The notes beneath the pieces were generated by a model. The model did no database searches and was not told where the DNA came from. It worked only from the letters and a program-made list of their open reading frames with translations. Of a DNA stretch of 42,262 nt, positions 34,012 through 42,262 are shown in pieces. The DNA comes from Sphingomonas sp. PAMC 26621 (GTDB taxonomy: Bacteria; Pseudomonadota; Alphaproteobacteria; Sphingomonadales; Sphingomonadaceae): contig NZ_AIDW01000031.1 in NCBI RefSeq assembly GCF_000251145.1, positions 1 to 42,262 of the forward strand. Direction: 5' to 3'. How positions within the stretch are numbered: position 1 is the first letter of the stretch; each line of letters opens with the position of its first letter. Position numbers and translations under genes: made by a program.

Positions 34012-35953
34012 GACGGCTGTTGTCGTCTGCGCCGTGATCGTCTTCGCTGTTCTATCGTTCGTCATTGGCGTGTTCATTGCGCTGGCCGCGCTGAAACAGC
34101 TCAATTCGCATATGAGTTTTGCTGCGATCCCTAAGTGGGTCTGGTACTATCGGTATGATCCGATCCTGCAAACGTGGCTCATGCGCGGGTCGTTCCTCGG
34201 CGCGGCGCTGGTGGCGATCGGCGCGCTACTCCTGTTCCGAAATACCAAATCGCTCCACGGGGAGGCCCGCTTTGCCAACACCAAGGAAATCGAAACCGCT
34301 GGGCTTCGATCGAATGACGGCATCCTGTTGGGCAAGTTCGCCGGGCGCTGGCTGACTACCAACTCGGAAGCGCATGTCCTGCTGGAGGCTCCCACGGGTG
34401 CCGGTAAGGGCGTCGGGATCGTCATTCCCAATCTGTTGAATTGGGCGGGGTCGGTTGTTTGCCTCGATATGAAGCAAGAGAACTTCAACAAGACTGCTGG
34501 CTTCCGCGCCAAGCACGGCCAGGCGGTGCATCTGTTCGATCCGGTCAACAGGGAGGGGCTTACGTCCTGCTATAACCCGATCGGCTATATCGACCGCGCC
34601 GATCCCGTTCAGGTCGTCGACGAGTTGCAGAAGATCGGCGCGATGCTGTTCGCCGCGCCGGAAAAGGGAGATCCTTTTTGGGCGGAAGCTGCTCGGACGG
34701 CTTTTGTCGGTGTCGGCGCATGGCTGGCGGCAACGCCAACACTCCCGTTCACGATCGGGGAAATCTATCGCAGCATCACGACGGGCGATCCTAAGACCCG
34801 CTTCGCACAGGAAATCATCGATCGGGAAGCGGCTGGAAAACCGCTCTCGATCGCGTGCATTACCGCGCTTTCTGATTTTACCTCGGCGTCGGACAATACC
34901 TTTTCCGGTATCAAACAGAGCGTCACGACAAAGCTCGGGCTGTGGCTCAATCCGTATATCGACAAGGCCACCGCGACGAGTGACTTTGATCTGCGCGAGC
35001 TGCGCCTAAAGCCAATGTCGATCTATCTCGGTGCGACCGTCAACAATATCGACCGGCTTGCACCGCTCTACAACCTGATCTTTCAGCAAATCGTCGACCT
35101 CAACACCGATTCAAATATCGGTGAGTATGATCCGAAAACACAACACCGCTGTTTGATCCTGCTCGACGAGTTTGCGAAGCTCGGGCGGGTGCCGGTGATC
35201 GTCTCGGCAATTTCGTTCGTCCGCAGCTACGGCTTGAACCTCTTAATCGTGGTTCAAAACAAAGCACAGTTGAAGGACGGTGCCGACGAAATCAGCGCGA
35301 ACAGCGACGTTACGGTGGTTTACACCCCGAAGGAGTTTAAGGACGCCAAGGACATATCCGATCGCCTCGGGACACATGGGCTTGGCGCTAAGTCGAAAAG
35401 CCGGGGCGGCTCACTGTTCGGGCAGTCGAACAACAGCGTATCGGAAAGCGAACATGCCCGCGCACTCATGTTGCCGCAGGAAGTTCTATCCATGCCGCTC
35501 GACGAGATTCTAATCTTTAAGCGTGGCGTTTTGCCGATTAAGGCGGCGAAGCTCATTTACTACAAGATGGAAGAGTTCACGTCGCGCCTTCTGCCCGCTC
35601 CAAAGGTACAAGCTAGCGATGCCTCGGCGCTCCCCCCGCCTAGCTGGGTGGATAAGGCTCCCCGTGATGCCGGGGCAGTACCGCCAACGCCGCCAACGGA
35701 ACCGGCTCCCGCCGCTCCAGATGGTGCCGCTGCTACTGTACCAGCCGACGCCCCGCATCAGGCTCCCCCGGCTCCGCGCGACCTGACAGACGAGGAAATT
35801 GATAGTCCTGCGCTGCTCGATACCAACGCGCTGATCTTGGGCGATCACAATCCATTCGAGGCAATCAAGGCCGGTGCCGACAAGGTTGTAGCGGTCGAAA
35901 ACTGGTTGGCTGTCGTGATGGACCCCGAAGACCGCGAGCGGGACGCCGCATAA
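33977..35953 (+). CDS. virD4: VirD4-like coupling protein
   Basis: 658 aa from TTG 33977, inside the virB11 3' end; this is the most likely start, as no ATG precedes the first transmembrane helix. Two membrane helices (about 13-39 and 64-85), then the TraG/VirD4 ATPase with APTGAGKGVG (about 138-147) and LLDEFAKLGR (about 396-405). The last 100 residues are Pro/Ala-rich followed by a conserved-looking acidic end. It delivers the relaxosome to the channel. Confidence 0.94.
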   Translation: MIRIWGKSPATKTAVVVCAVIVFAVLSFVIGVFIALAALKQLNSHMSFAAIPKWVWYYRYDPILQTWLMRGSFLGAALVAIGALLLFRNTKSLHGEARFANTKEIETAGLRSNDGILLGKFAGRWLTTNSEAHVLLEAPTGAGKGVGIVIPNLLNWAGSVVCLDMKQENFNKTAGFRAKHGQAVHLFDPVNREGLTSCYNPIGYIDRADPVQVVDELQKIGAMLFAAPEKGDPFWAEAARTAFVGVGAWLAATPTLPFTIGEIYRSITTGDPKTRFAQEIIDREAAGKPLSIACITALSDFTSASDNTFSGIKQSVTTKLGLWLNPYIDKATATSDFDLRELRLKPMSIYLGATVNNIDRLAPLYNLIFQQIVDLNTDSNIGEYDPKTQHRCLILLDEFAKLGRVPVIVSAISFVRSYGLNLLIVVQNKAQLKDGADEISANSDVTVVYTPKEFKDAKDISDRLGTHGLGAKSKSRGGSLFGQSNNSVSESEHARALMLPQEVLSMPLDEILIFKRGVLPIKAAKLIYYKMEEFTSRLLPAPKVQASDASALPPPSWVDKAPRDAGAVPPTPPTEPAPAAPDGAAATVPADAPHQAPPAPRDLTDEEIDSPALLDTNALILGDHNPFEAIKAGADKVVAVENWLAVVMDPEDRERDAA

Positions 35954-35972
35954 CCACGAAGGAGGATTTCCG

Positions 35973-38900
35973 ATGGCCGATCGCCAATATCTCTCGGTCC
36001 CCTACGCTGAACGGGACGAAGCAAAGGCCGCTGGAGCGCGCTGGGACAAGGATAAGAAGCGTTGGTACGTCGGCCCCAAAGCCGACGCGGAGGCCGTTCT
36101 AGCACGCTGGCGCGAACGCTCACGCGAACAGCTTTCCGAGTCTGATATCCGCGCCTCCTTCGCCAGTGCGATGCGCGACCTTGGCCTTAATCCAACCGGG
36201 CAACACCCGATTATGGACGGCAAGCCGCATCGCATCCCTGTCGAGGGTGAGAAGGGCGGTCGGGAGTCCGGTCGGTATGTCGGGTATCTCGACGGGCATC
36301 CGGCCGGGCATATCAAGAATTATAAAAGCGGCATCGATACGCCGTGGAAGCTGGAGGGCGTCACCATCGCCCCCGAAGAATCCGCCCGGTTGAAGGCCGA
36401 ATTTGAAGCCAAATCGGAAGCGCGTGCGGCCGAACGTACCGCCACCTTCGACGCAACTGCGCGGCGTGTTACCCGTCAAGCTGATCGGCTGTCGCCTGTG
36501 GTCGCGGCTACGCCATACATGGTCGCAAAGGGCATCAGCCCGGCCGAAGGTGCGCTTACGGATCGCGACGGAAAGACGACGTATCTCCCCGCGATCGACG
36601 TCACCGGCAAACAATGGACGATGCAATATATCCGTGACGACGGGACGAAGCGGTTTGCAAAAGATAGCCACAAGGAAGGCACGTTCCACGTTGCAGGGGG
36701 CAACCTCGCTTCGCTGGAAAAGGTGCATGTCATCATCATTGGCGAGGGGTATGCGACTGCCCGCACCGTTGGTGAGGAAGTCGGGTTCCCGACTGTTGCA
36801 GCGTTCGATTCCGGCAACCTCAAAGCCGTAGCTCTCGCCCTGCACGATCGCTTTCCCGACAAGCCGATAATCATCGCTGGGGATGACGATCGCGCGGAAG
36901 AGCTGAAAGGTCGACCAAACCCCGGCAAGGATAAGGCCGTCGCCGCTGCCTTGGCCGTGAATGGTCGGGCGATCTTTCCCGAGTTCGGCCAGGAGCGCGA
37001 CGCCAACCCCGGCGCATATAGCGATTTCAACGATTTGAAGATGCGTAGCCCGAACGGGCATGTCGCCATTTCTCTCCAATTTGCCGAAGCTGTGCGTGAC
37101 GTGGTGTTTGCAGCCGCCCGCGCCGAGCAAGAGCGAACAGCCCATCAAACAGACGCGAACAAGGAGCGCCCTATGCCTGACGACGCAAACCCGGAACCGG
37201 GTCGCGATACGGAGCGCAATGCGCCCGCGATCGAGCGTCCCGCCGCTGCCGTCCCCGCGCCGGAAGCCCCTCCCGTTGACCCTGCAAAGCTCGATGCTGA
37301 CCGCGAAAGTTCGTCCGGACGAACTTTTCGGGAGGATACCGCGCCCGCCAGCACGCCACCCGAGCGCGCCGATGATCCGGCTCCGGTAGCTCAACCCGCG
37401 CGCAAAGCGGCCGATAACGAACGGGGCGCGGCGGAAAATCAGCCTCCTTCGCCAGCCAACGAAAACACCATTGGCCCGGTCGGACCTGAAAGCGCCCGCG
37501 ATCGGGGGCCGGGTGCTGCCGCTGCCGGCGTTCCACCGATCGATCGCGATAGCCGCGTGGACCCTGACCGTTCGGCCGGTCCCTCGCGCGATGCTCCCGG
37601 TGAACCGGATCGCCCGTCTGATCCTGCCGCGAAGAAGCGCGAACAGTCGCTAGAACCGGGTGACGTACCGGACGAGATTGCGCGCCGTTATTTTGTCCAG
37701 AAATCCAAATGGTCGGGCGAACCCGGTTTCTATGAATCTAGCACGGCGAAAGACCCGGCGTTTCGCGATCAAGGCGGCAAGCTCGTCGCGCATACCGATA
37801 GCCCGGCGACTGCGCGTGATCTGGTCGCGGTTGCTCAACATCGCGGCTGGGGTGAAATCCAAGTCACCGGGACCGACGCCTTTAAGCGCGAAATCTGGTT
37901 GCAGGCGATGCAGCAGGATATCGGCGTGAAGGGCTACAAGCCTACCGAACGCGATCTACAGGAATTGAACCGCCTTCGGGAGGCCAACGCCGATCGCCAG
38001 AACAATAGCGTTGCGCCGATCGAACGCAGCGGCGCGGAACGTGTCTCGCCCCGTCGTGCTGATAGTCCCGATCGTGTGCCAGGTGCGCCCCCCGCCGATC
38101 GCGCGGCCGATTTTAAGGACGGCGTTCGCGGAAAGCTGGTCGAAACTGGCCGGGCAAACTTCAAGGAAGGCGATCCGTCCAGCTCGTCGCCTTACGTCGA
38201 TGTTGAACTAGCGAACGGCGATCGTCGGCGCGCTTGGGGTGTCGGCCTTCCCGATGCTCTCGCGCGCTCGAGCGCGGCAATCGGTGACACGGTTGTTGTT
38301 CAACGTGGCGAGCGTGAAACGGTCCAAGTCCCGCAACGCACGCAGGATAAGGAAACCGGCGAATGGTCGACGAAGACGATCGAGGCGCAACGCGCCCGGT
38401 GGTCTGTCGAGCTGACCGAACCTAATCGCCAACAGTCGGTTGACCGCGCTGCGAACGATCGAGGATCTAGCTCGCCTCAAACACCCGATCGCCAGCCGAC
38501 GCAGGACCGTTCGGCCGCAAGTGCGCCTGACCGGACCCAAACACCGCCGACGCCTCGTGACGGGCCTTCCCGTGGCTCTGACGCTGCCCCGGCTGAACGC
38601 CAATATCTCGCGGTTCCCTACAAGGAGCGTGAAGCGGCGAAGGCGGCTGGCGCACGGTGGGACGGAGCCGAAAAGCGTTGGTACGTTGGCGAACGCGCTG
38701 ACCCGGCCAAGCTCGAACGGTTCACGGTTCGCGATCAAGGCGACGATCGCGCCTCAAAGCTCATCGGCGCCGATCGCACCGCCCGCGCTAACATGAAGAT
38801 GATTGAAAGCGTCGTGGGGAAGGCGCTGGCTGACGATCCGGAAGCCGCAAAAAAGGTGCTGGCGTCGGCCCGGTCGCAGCTTGCCGATCGTGTCGAACAG

Positions 38901-39074
38901 GGAACCGGCGTCCGAACCCCGCAAGTCCGCGGTGGTCCCGATCGCACGCAGCAAGCCGGAAGCTCACAAGCAACGCCAGCCCGCCAACCCGCTCCAGCTC
39001 GTGCGGTCGAGGGTGCGCCACCTGTTCCGCCAACCCCTCGGCGCGAACCCCCGCAACGATCGCGGGGGCGCTAG
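35973..39074 (+). CDS. Large Toprim/LPD7/KfrB-type plasmid protein with a duplicated DUF5710 module
   Basis: 1033 aa from ATG 35973 after AAGGAGG. Order of parts: DUF5710-like module (about 3-50: YLSVPYAERDEAKAAGARWD...RWYVG), a primase-like region with a Toprim domain (GEGYATARTVGE about 254; IIAGDDDRAEE about 298), a disordered Pro/Ala/Asp-rich linker (about 390-560), an LPD7-like domain (about 565-665), a KfrB-like beta domain (about 719-790), a linker, then a second DUF5710 module (about 875-920) and a basic Pro/Arg tail. Such proteins travel with conjugative systems, sometimes fused to a relaxase. No relaxase motif is visible here. A role in priming or protecting the transferred strand in the recipient is an inference. 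Confidence 0.75.
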   Translation: MADRQYLSVPYAERDEAKAAGARWDKDKKRWYVGPKADAEAVLARWRERSREQLSESDIRASFASAMRDLGLNPTGQHPIMDGKPHRIPVEGEKGGRESGRYVGYLDGHPAGHIKNYKSGIDTPWKLEGVTIAPEESARLKAEFEAKSEARAAERTATFDATARRVTRQADRLSPVVAATPYMVAKGISPAEGALTDRDGKTTYLPAIDVTGKQWTMQYIRDDGTKRFAKDSHKEGTFHVAGGNLASLEKVHVIIIGEGYATARTVGEEVGFPTVAAFDSGNLKAVALALHDRFPDKPIIIAGDDDRAEELKGRPNPGKDKAVAAALAVNGRAIFPEFGQERDANPGAYSDFNDLKMRSPNGHVAISLQFAEAVRDVVFAAARAEQERTAHQTDANKERPMPDDANPEPGRDTERNAPAIERPAAAVPAPEAPPVDPAKLDADRESSSGRTFREDTAPASTPPERADDPAPVAQPARKAADNERGAAENQPPSPANENTIGPVGPESARDRGPGAAAAGVPPIDRDSRVDPDRSAGPSRDAPGEPDRPSDPAAKKREQSLEPGDVPDEIARRYFVQKSKWSGEPGFYESSTAKDPAFRDQGGKLVAHTDSPATARDLVAVAQHRGWGEIQVTGTDAFKREIWLQAMQQDIGVKGYKPTERDLQELNRLREANADRQNNSVAPIERSGAERVSPRRADSPDRVPGAPPADRAADFKDGVRGKLVETGRANFKEGDPSSSSPYVDVELANGDRRRAWGVGLPDALARSSAAIGDTVVVQRGERETVQVPQRTQDKETGEWSTKTIEAQRARWSVELTEPNRQQSVDRAANDRGSSSPQTPDRQPTQDRSAASAPDRTQTPPTPRDGPSRGSDAAPAERQYLAVPYKEREAAKAAGARWDGAEKRWYVGERADPAKLERFTVRDQGDDRASKLIGADRTARANMKMIESVVGKALADDPEAAKKVLASARSQLADRVEQGTGVRTPQVRGGPDRTQQAGSSQATPARQPAPARAVEGAPPVPPTPRREPPQRSRGR

Positions 39075-39077
39075 GCG

Positions 39078-39485
39078 ATGCTGCTGCTCTGCCTCGCCAT
39101 CGCCTTGCACGACGTTGACGGTCCTATTCGGTGCCAGTCGGGCGAACGCATCCGCCTTGCCGGTGTCGGTGCAACTGAACTCGACGGCTCGCGGCGACCG
39201 GGACAACCCGGCGTTGCGGGTGATCCGTTCGCACAACGCCGCGCAATGGCTGTCGCGCTGGGTGGCGGCATTGGGGCGGACAATCGACGGCCGGACGGAT
39301 ATCTTACTTTCGCCCGGCCGGTTCGCCTGTCGTGCGAAGCAGTCGGGACAAGCTGGAATAGGACCGTTGCGTGGTGCCAACTACCGAACGGCCAGGACGC
39401 GAGCTGCGTCGCGATCCGTGCTGGTATCGCCGTTCGCTGGGCTAAGTTCGACCCTAGCCAACGGTTAGCCCGCTGCGTGCGATGA
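39078..39485 (+). CDS. Thermonuclease (SNase)-like protein, possibly inactive
   Basis: 135 aa, starting four bases after the upstream stop. A weak hydrophobic leader (MLLLCLAIA) is followed by the SNase-like pattern DGPIRCQSGERIRLAGVGATE, DPFAQRRAM and NRTVAWC. In the staphylococcal nuclease order R-x4-D-x2-E, Arg and Glu are kept but the calcium-binding Asp is Gly here, and an Arg in NRTVAW is kept. Four Cys could form disulphides, which fits periplasmic location. Catalysis is doubtful. Proteins like this are common next to conjugation genes. Confidence 0.6.
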   Translation: MLLLCLAIALHDVDGPIRCQSGERIRLAGVGATELDGSRRPGQPGVAGDPFAQRRAMAVALGGGIGADNRRPDGYLTFARPVRLSCEAVGTSWNRTVAWCQLPNGQDASCVAIRAGIAVRWAKFDPSQRLARCVR

Positions 39486-39582
39486 TGGCGTTTGTAGGTA
39501 GCGAATTGGCTGGGATGGGCGGTGTTACGCTCTGTATTTTTAGCCGTTTGCACCCTATATTTGATAGGACAAGGAGCGCGTG

Positions 39583-39852
39583 ATGGCCGATGTTGGACTA
39601 GCTACCGGGAAAACGGAAGCGGAGCTTATTCGGGAAAGTATCGACGCGAACCTCCCGTATCTCCATTCGCAACGCTGGGCCGTAGAACAGGGTCGACTCC
39701 GTGGTGTGATCGATAAGGCTCCAGACGCCGAAAAAGCTGCTGCAAAAGAGGCGCTTTCAAAGCACTACGATACGCGCGGCGATGTAGAGAGTAGCCGCGC
39801 CCCTTTAGTGCAGCGCGCAATGGAACAGATAGAAGCTCGCAAAACAAGGTGA
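39583..39852 (+). CDS. Putative antitoxin of the zeta toxin
   Basis: 89 aa from ATG 39583 (a GTG one codon earlier is possible), after AAGGAG. A small, charged, helical protein (AELIRESIDANLPYLHSQRWAVEQGRLRG) as expected for an epsilon-type or unrelated antitoxin. The stop overlaps the zeta start (GTGA). The 100 bases before it are relatively AT-rich and presumably hold the promoter. The call rests on position and coupling. Confidence 0.65.
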   Translation: MADVGLATGKTEAELIRESIDANLPYLHSQRWAVEQGRLRGVIDKAPDAEKAAAKEALSKHYDTRGDVESSRAPLVQRAMEQIEARKTR

Positions 39853-41195
39853 GTGACGATCAAAAGCCATTGCGCGACGATGAACGCGAGAAACTTGCTC
39901 GCGATCTAGCAGAAACCGGAATCGAGAAATCGACCGCTGTAAAAGAGCCGTTGGCTATTTCTACAGCGGGGCAGTCGGGTTCTGGAAAGAGCATGATCGT
40001 CAACTCGATGCGGATTCAATTCGAGGGTGTTGGCGGTGCCGTCGAAATTGATCCGGATAAAATCAGGCCGCAAATCCCATACATGCGCGACCGGATCGAG
40101 CGCGGCGATTTAGATATTCCGCAAGTCGCATTCTCTGACGCTGGCAATCTCGCGCACCGTGTCATGCAGATATCCGCAGAAGAGCGGCGGAATATCATTT
40201 ATGATGGGACGCTATCGAACTACGGCAATTCATCCAAAAGTATGGATGAACTGAAAGATAAGGGCTACCGTGTCGAGGTTCACGGAATGGCTGTGTCTCC
40301 GGATTTAAGTCATGCAAGCACTTACGATCGCCGCGAGGTCGAAATCGTCGACTCCAAAACCGGGTTCGGTCGTGGAGTAAGTGATGAGTTTCACGATCAG
40401 GCCGTAAAAGGTCTGGTCGATACTATCGAGAAATTGCAGCAGAACAACAATGCTCACGCCATCGTTCTTTACGGTCGTGACGGAAATGTTGTCGGCAGTA
40501 GTAACCTAGAAAACGGCAAGTGGGTGCCCGATGAACGCCTAGCGGATACCCTTCGCGACATTCACAACAACCCCGATCGCCGCAGCCTAGAAGACGCTGC
40601 TAAAACTTGGGATCGTGCATCGGATCTTATGCGCTTCCGTGGCGCTGATCTTGACGAACAGCGCAAAATTGAAGGCTTTCGCGTTGCCTCTCACGAACGC
40701 CTACCGGCTGAACCGTCGATCGACGCAGCGGCCCCAAACCGGACGAGTCCGGATGCCGATCGCGCGAACACTGGCGAACGCCTCATCATCGCGGACGGAA
40801 CGCGCATTCACGAAAGGCGCATTGATGGTGGCTGGCGCGAGCAGGACTCGGAACCACAGGGTTCTAGCCCCAAGGGGGTCTATCGTCTCGATACCGCGCG
40901 GGAAGCCGATCCTAAGTCGAAGGAAGAGTATCGCGGCGCTGTGCTGCACGTCGACAAAGCGAACGTGTACCAGCTCGGCAACGACGGCCAAGTAACGCGC
41001 CACGATCGCGACCGCTTCAAGGATACGCCTAGCGTCGGGGACAATGCTCGAATTGGATACGACAAAGGCCAAGCCGCTGTGCTGACGCGCACGGCCGAAC
41101 CTACTCCCGATCGCGCTGCACCTTCCCCAACCGTGCAGACGCCGGCAGCGCCAAGCCAAACGCCAACCCGCACGCCTCCCGACCGCGAGCGGTAG
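39849..41195 (+). CDS. Zeta toxin kinase fused to a KfrB-like domain
   Basis: 448 aa from GTG 39849. The N-terminal zeta-type domain (about 30-260) has GQSGSGKS (41-48, Walker A), EIDPDKIRPQIP (substrate region) and YDGTLSN. Zeta toxins phosphorylate UDP-N-acetylglucosamine and block cell wall synthesis. After a linker, residues about 305-425 form a KfrB-like domain (HERRIDGGWREQDSEPQG, GAVLHVDKANVYQL, HDRDRFKDTPSVGDNARIGY) closely similar to the separate protein at 41477. The fusion is larger than classical zeta (about 290 aa). It stabilises the element by post-segregational killing. Confidence 0.82.
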   Translation: MSDDQKPLRDDEREKLARDLAETGIEKSTAVKEPLAISTAGQSGSGKSMIVNSMRIQFEGVGGAVEIDPDKIRPQIPYMRDRIERGDLDIPQVAFSDAGNLAHRVMQISAEERRNIIYDGTLSNYGNSSKSMDELKDKGYRVEVHGMAVSPDLSHASTYDRREVEIVDSKTGFGRGVSDEFHDQAVKGLVDTIEKLQQNNNAHAIVLYGRDGNVVGSSNLENGKWVPDERLADTLRDIHNNPDRRSLEDAAKTWDRASDLMRFRGADLDEQRKIEGFRVASHERLPAEPSIDAAAPNRTSPDADRANTGERLIIADGTRIHERRIDGGWREQDSEPQGSSPKGVYRLDTAREADPKSKEEYRGAVLHVDKANVYQLGNDGQVTRHDRDRFKDTPSVGDNARIGYDKGQAAVLTRTAEPTPDRAAPSPTVQTPAAPSQTPTRTPPDRER

Positions 41196-41212
41196 GCCGT
41201 GCGGGCTTCTGC

Positions 41213-41473
41213 ATGACGAAAGCCGGGCGCATCGCAGCCGCATCATTCGCGGCAATTCCGATCGGGATTGCGATCGAGCTGGGTTTGGAAATCTCCACCA
41301 GCCTTGATCGCTACAACGCCTCCCTCCCGCAAGCGATCGACGCTGCGCGCCATTCCGTCTTCATGCTCCACGGCATGAAGGATTGGATAGTTTGGGCCGC
41401 GCTAGTGTTGATCGCCTTCGCTGTTCGCGAGGCCGTTACCGCCCGTCACGATAGAACCTCGGAAAAGGCATAA
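41213..41473 (+). CDS. Small membrane protein between zeta and the KfrB-like gene
   Basis: 86 aa. Two hydrophobic segments (about 5-24 and 58-76) flank a polar loop with RHSVFMLHGMKD. No family is recognised. It starts 17 bases after the zeta stop and ends 3 bases before the next start, so it is part of the same operon. A role in immunity or in membrane targeting of the toxin system is only conjecture. Confidence 0.6.
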   Translation: MTKAGRIAAASFAAIPIGIAIELGLEISTSLDRYNASLPQAIDAARHSVFMLHGMKDWIVWAALVLIAFAVREAVTARHDRTSEKA

Positions 41474-41476
41474 AGA

Positions 41477-41899
41477 TTGACCACCGATCGCCCGCCCGAA
41501 CGTGCCGAACGGCTCGTAATAATGAACGGTAGCCGCCTTCACGAAAGGCACCTTGGCGGCCAGTGGACCGTAATGGATTCAGAACCGCAGGGCATGAACC
41601 CTCGCGGTATTCATCGCCTCGACACAGCCCGGGAAGCCGATCCTAAGACCAAGGGCGAGTATCATGGTGCGGTGCTGCACGTCGACAAAGCCAACATTTA
41701 CCAGCTCGGCAACGATAGCCAGGTGGTGCGCCACGATCGCGACCGCTTCAAGGAAACGCCACACGTCGGGGAGGGGGCGCGGATCGGATACGACAACGGC
41801 CGGGCTGTGATGCTCAATCGAACTTCGGAGCCGTCTCCTAGCCGTGGTAATCCGACGATAACCACACCAGCAAGACCAGCACACGATAGGGGCCGCTAG
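41477..41899 (+). CDS. Free-standing KfrB-like domain, paralogue of the zeta C-terminus
   Basis: 140 aa from TTG 41477. Residues about 10-118 align without gaps to residues about 305-415 of the zeta fusion, with roughly two thirds of positions identical by eye (SEPQG, RLDTAREADPK, GAVLHVDKAN, YQLGND, HDRDRFK). The flanking DNA also shows runs of identity, so this is a tandem duplication of the domain. The KfrB domain is found in plasmid stability and partition proteins. It may compete with or bind the toxin. Confidence 0.7.
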   Translation: MTTDRPPERAERLVIMNGSRLHERHLGGQWTVMDSEPQGMNPRGIHRLDTAREADPKTKGEYHGAVLHVDKANIYQLGNDSQVVRHDRDRFKETPHVGEGARIGYDNGRAVMLNRTSEPSPSRGNPTITTPARPAHDRGR

Positions 41900-41941
41900 G
41901 TATTCAAACACGCTCTTTATAATTCCCGCTTTCCCATCACT

Positions 41942-41989
41942 GATTGGCAATTTTGAGAAAAGCCAATCGGGAACAGATTTTGAGAAAAG
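41942..41989. repeat. Inverted and direct repeats around TTTTGAGAAAA
   Basis: ATTTTGAGAAAAG occurs at 41950-41962 and 41977-41989. Around the first copy GATTGGC (41942-41948) and GCCAATC (41962-41968) are a perfect inverted repeat. TTTT and AAAA are themselves inverted. It looks like an operator or a recombinase/resolvase site at the end of the zeta operon. Confidence 0.55.
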
Positions 41990-41992
41990 GGG

Positions 41993-42235
41993 ATGGCGTG
42001 GCCGCTATCGCTGGAGTCGCTAGGGCAACTAGCCCGCATTGGGTTCCCTTTCGGGAAAGCAGGGAACGGTCGGAAGCGCCTAGAAGCTGACATTGCGAAG
42101 CGGGGTTCTGACCTTCGCAAAGCCGCGCGCGGGTGGCGCGGCGCGCGGGTCAAAACCAAACCGGTTGTGACGCCAGCTCAAATCCTGCACATTGACCAAT
42201 CAGGATCGGCGTTAAGTATCGATGCATCGCCATAA
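41993..42235 (+). CDS. Doubtful ORF downstream of the TTTTGAGAAAA repeats
   Basis: 80 codons from ATG 41993, which follows the second repeat copy (AAAAGGGG right before the start). Basic composition with no recognised family. It may be a real small DNA-binding protein controlled by the repeats, or chance coding. The remaining bases to the window end show nothing further. Confidence 0.2.
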   Translation: MAWPLSLESLGQLARIGFPFGKAGNGRKRLEADIAKRGSDLRKAARGWRGARVKTKPVVTPAQILHIDQSGSALSIDASP

Positions 42236-42262
42236 TCCACGATCTTGTTAGACGCAGTTTTC

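Noticed and set aside
36120..37394. 424-codon minus-strand ORF opposite the Toprim/LPD7 gene
   Set aside because: Long only because of GC-rich codon bias; the plus-strand protein has clear domains in this interval.
41917..42159. 80-codon minus-strand ORF at the right end
   Set aside because: It overlaps the repeat region, has no similarity and no ribosome-binding site.

Overview
The window looks like part of a mobile element (conjugative plasmid or integrative and conjugative element) of an alphaproteobacterium, most probably a sphingomonad. That assignment is an inference from the high GC content, the codon use, the insertion sequence types and the character of the VirB/VirD4 and KfrB/LPD7-type proteins. 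No rRNA, tRNA, CRISPR array or replication initiator was seen. The first 30 bases match a 454 Titanium library primer as I remember it. The left end is therefore probably a raw contig end, and homopolymer indels should be suspected throughout.

Left third (about 31-19229, + strand apart from the IS): a stacked defence/repair island. An IS630-type element (minus strand) abuts and has removed the 5' part of a large helicase gene. It is followed, nearly without gaps, by a DUF4391 protein, a type III-like methyltransferase cut in two by an in-frame stop, an intact type III restriction subunit (Res) and a UvrD-like helicase. Short overlapping ORFs then couple the UvrD gene to a DUF4297-like nuclease candidate and a HerA ATPase (a known DUF4297-HerA anti-phage pairing). 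Next comes a YhaO/YhaN (SbcD/SbcC-like) pair.

Middle (19230-24097): a minus-strand Doc toxin with a tiny putative antitoxin, an uncharacterised minus-strand cluster (Cys/His-motif protein, a 46-codon ORF, and a protein with a C-terminal membrane segment), a plus-strand HNH-like protein, and a junk-like stretch. The stretch holds a minus-strand intrinsic terminator, a decayed ISNCY-like transposase with a repeated end motif, and a heptameric CTGCCCC-type repeat.

Right half (24098-39485, + strand): a complete P-type type IV secretion operon in the order virB1-B2-B3-B4-B5-eexN-B6-B7-B8-B9-B10-B11-virD4. Gene junctions overlap and TTG/GTG starts are unusually frequent. It is followed by a 1033-aa Toprim/LPD7/KfrB-type protein with a repeated N-terminal module, and a secreted nuclease-like protein. 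No relaxase gene is visible in the window.

Right end (39583-42262): an antitoxin/zeta-toxin operon whose toxin carries a C-terminal KfrB-like domain. After a small membrane protein, that same domain recurs as a free-standing gene. Beyond it lie inverted and direct repeats of TTTTGAGAAAA type and an ORF of uncertain status.

The genes fit a self-transmissible element that carries its own transfer machine, exclusion protein and addiction modules plus a cargo of anti-phage systems, part of it already disabled by IS insertion and a nonsense codon. The best candidate for something undescribed is the translationally coupled UvrD - small ORF(s) - DUF4297 - HerA series. The Cys/His-motif cluster and the zeta/KfrB toxin-immunity arrangement come next.
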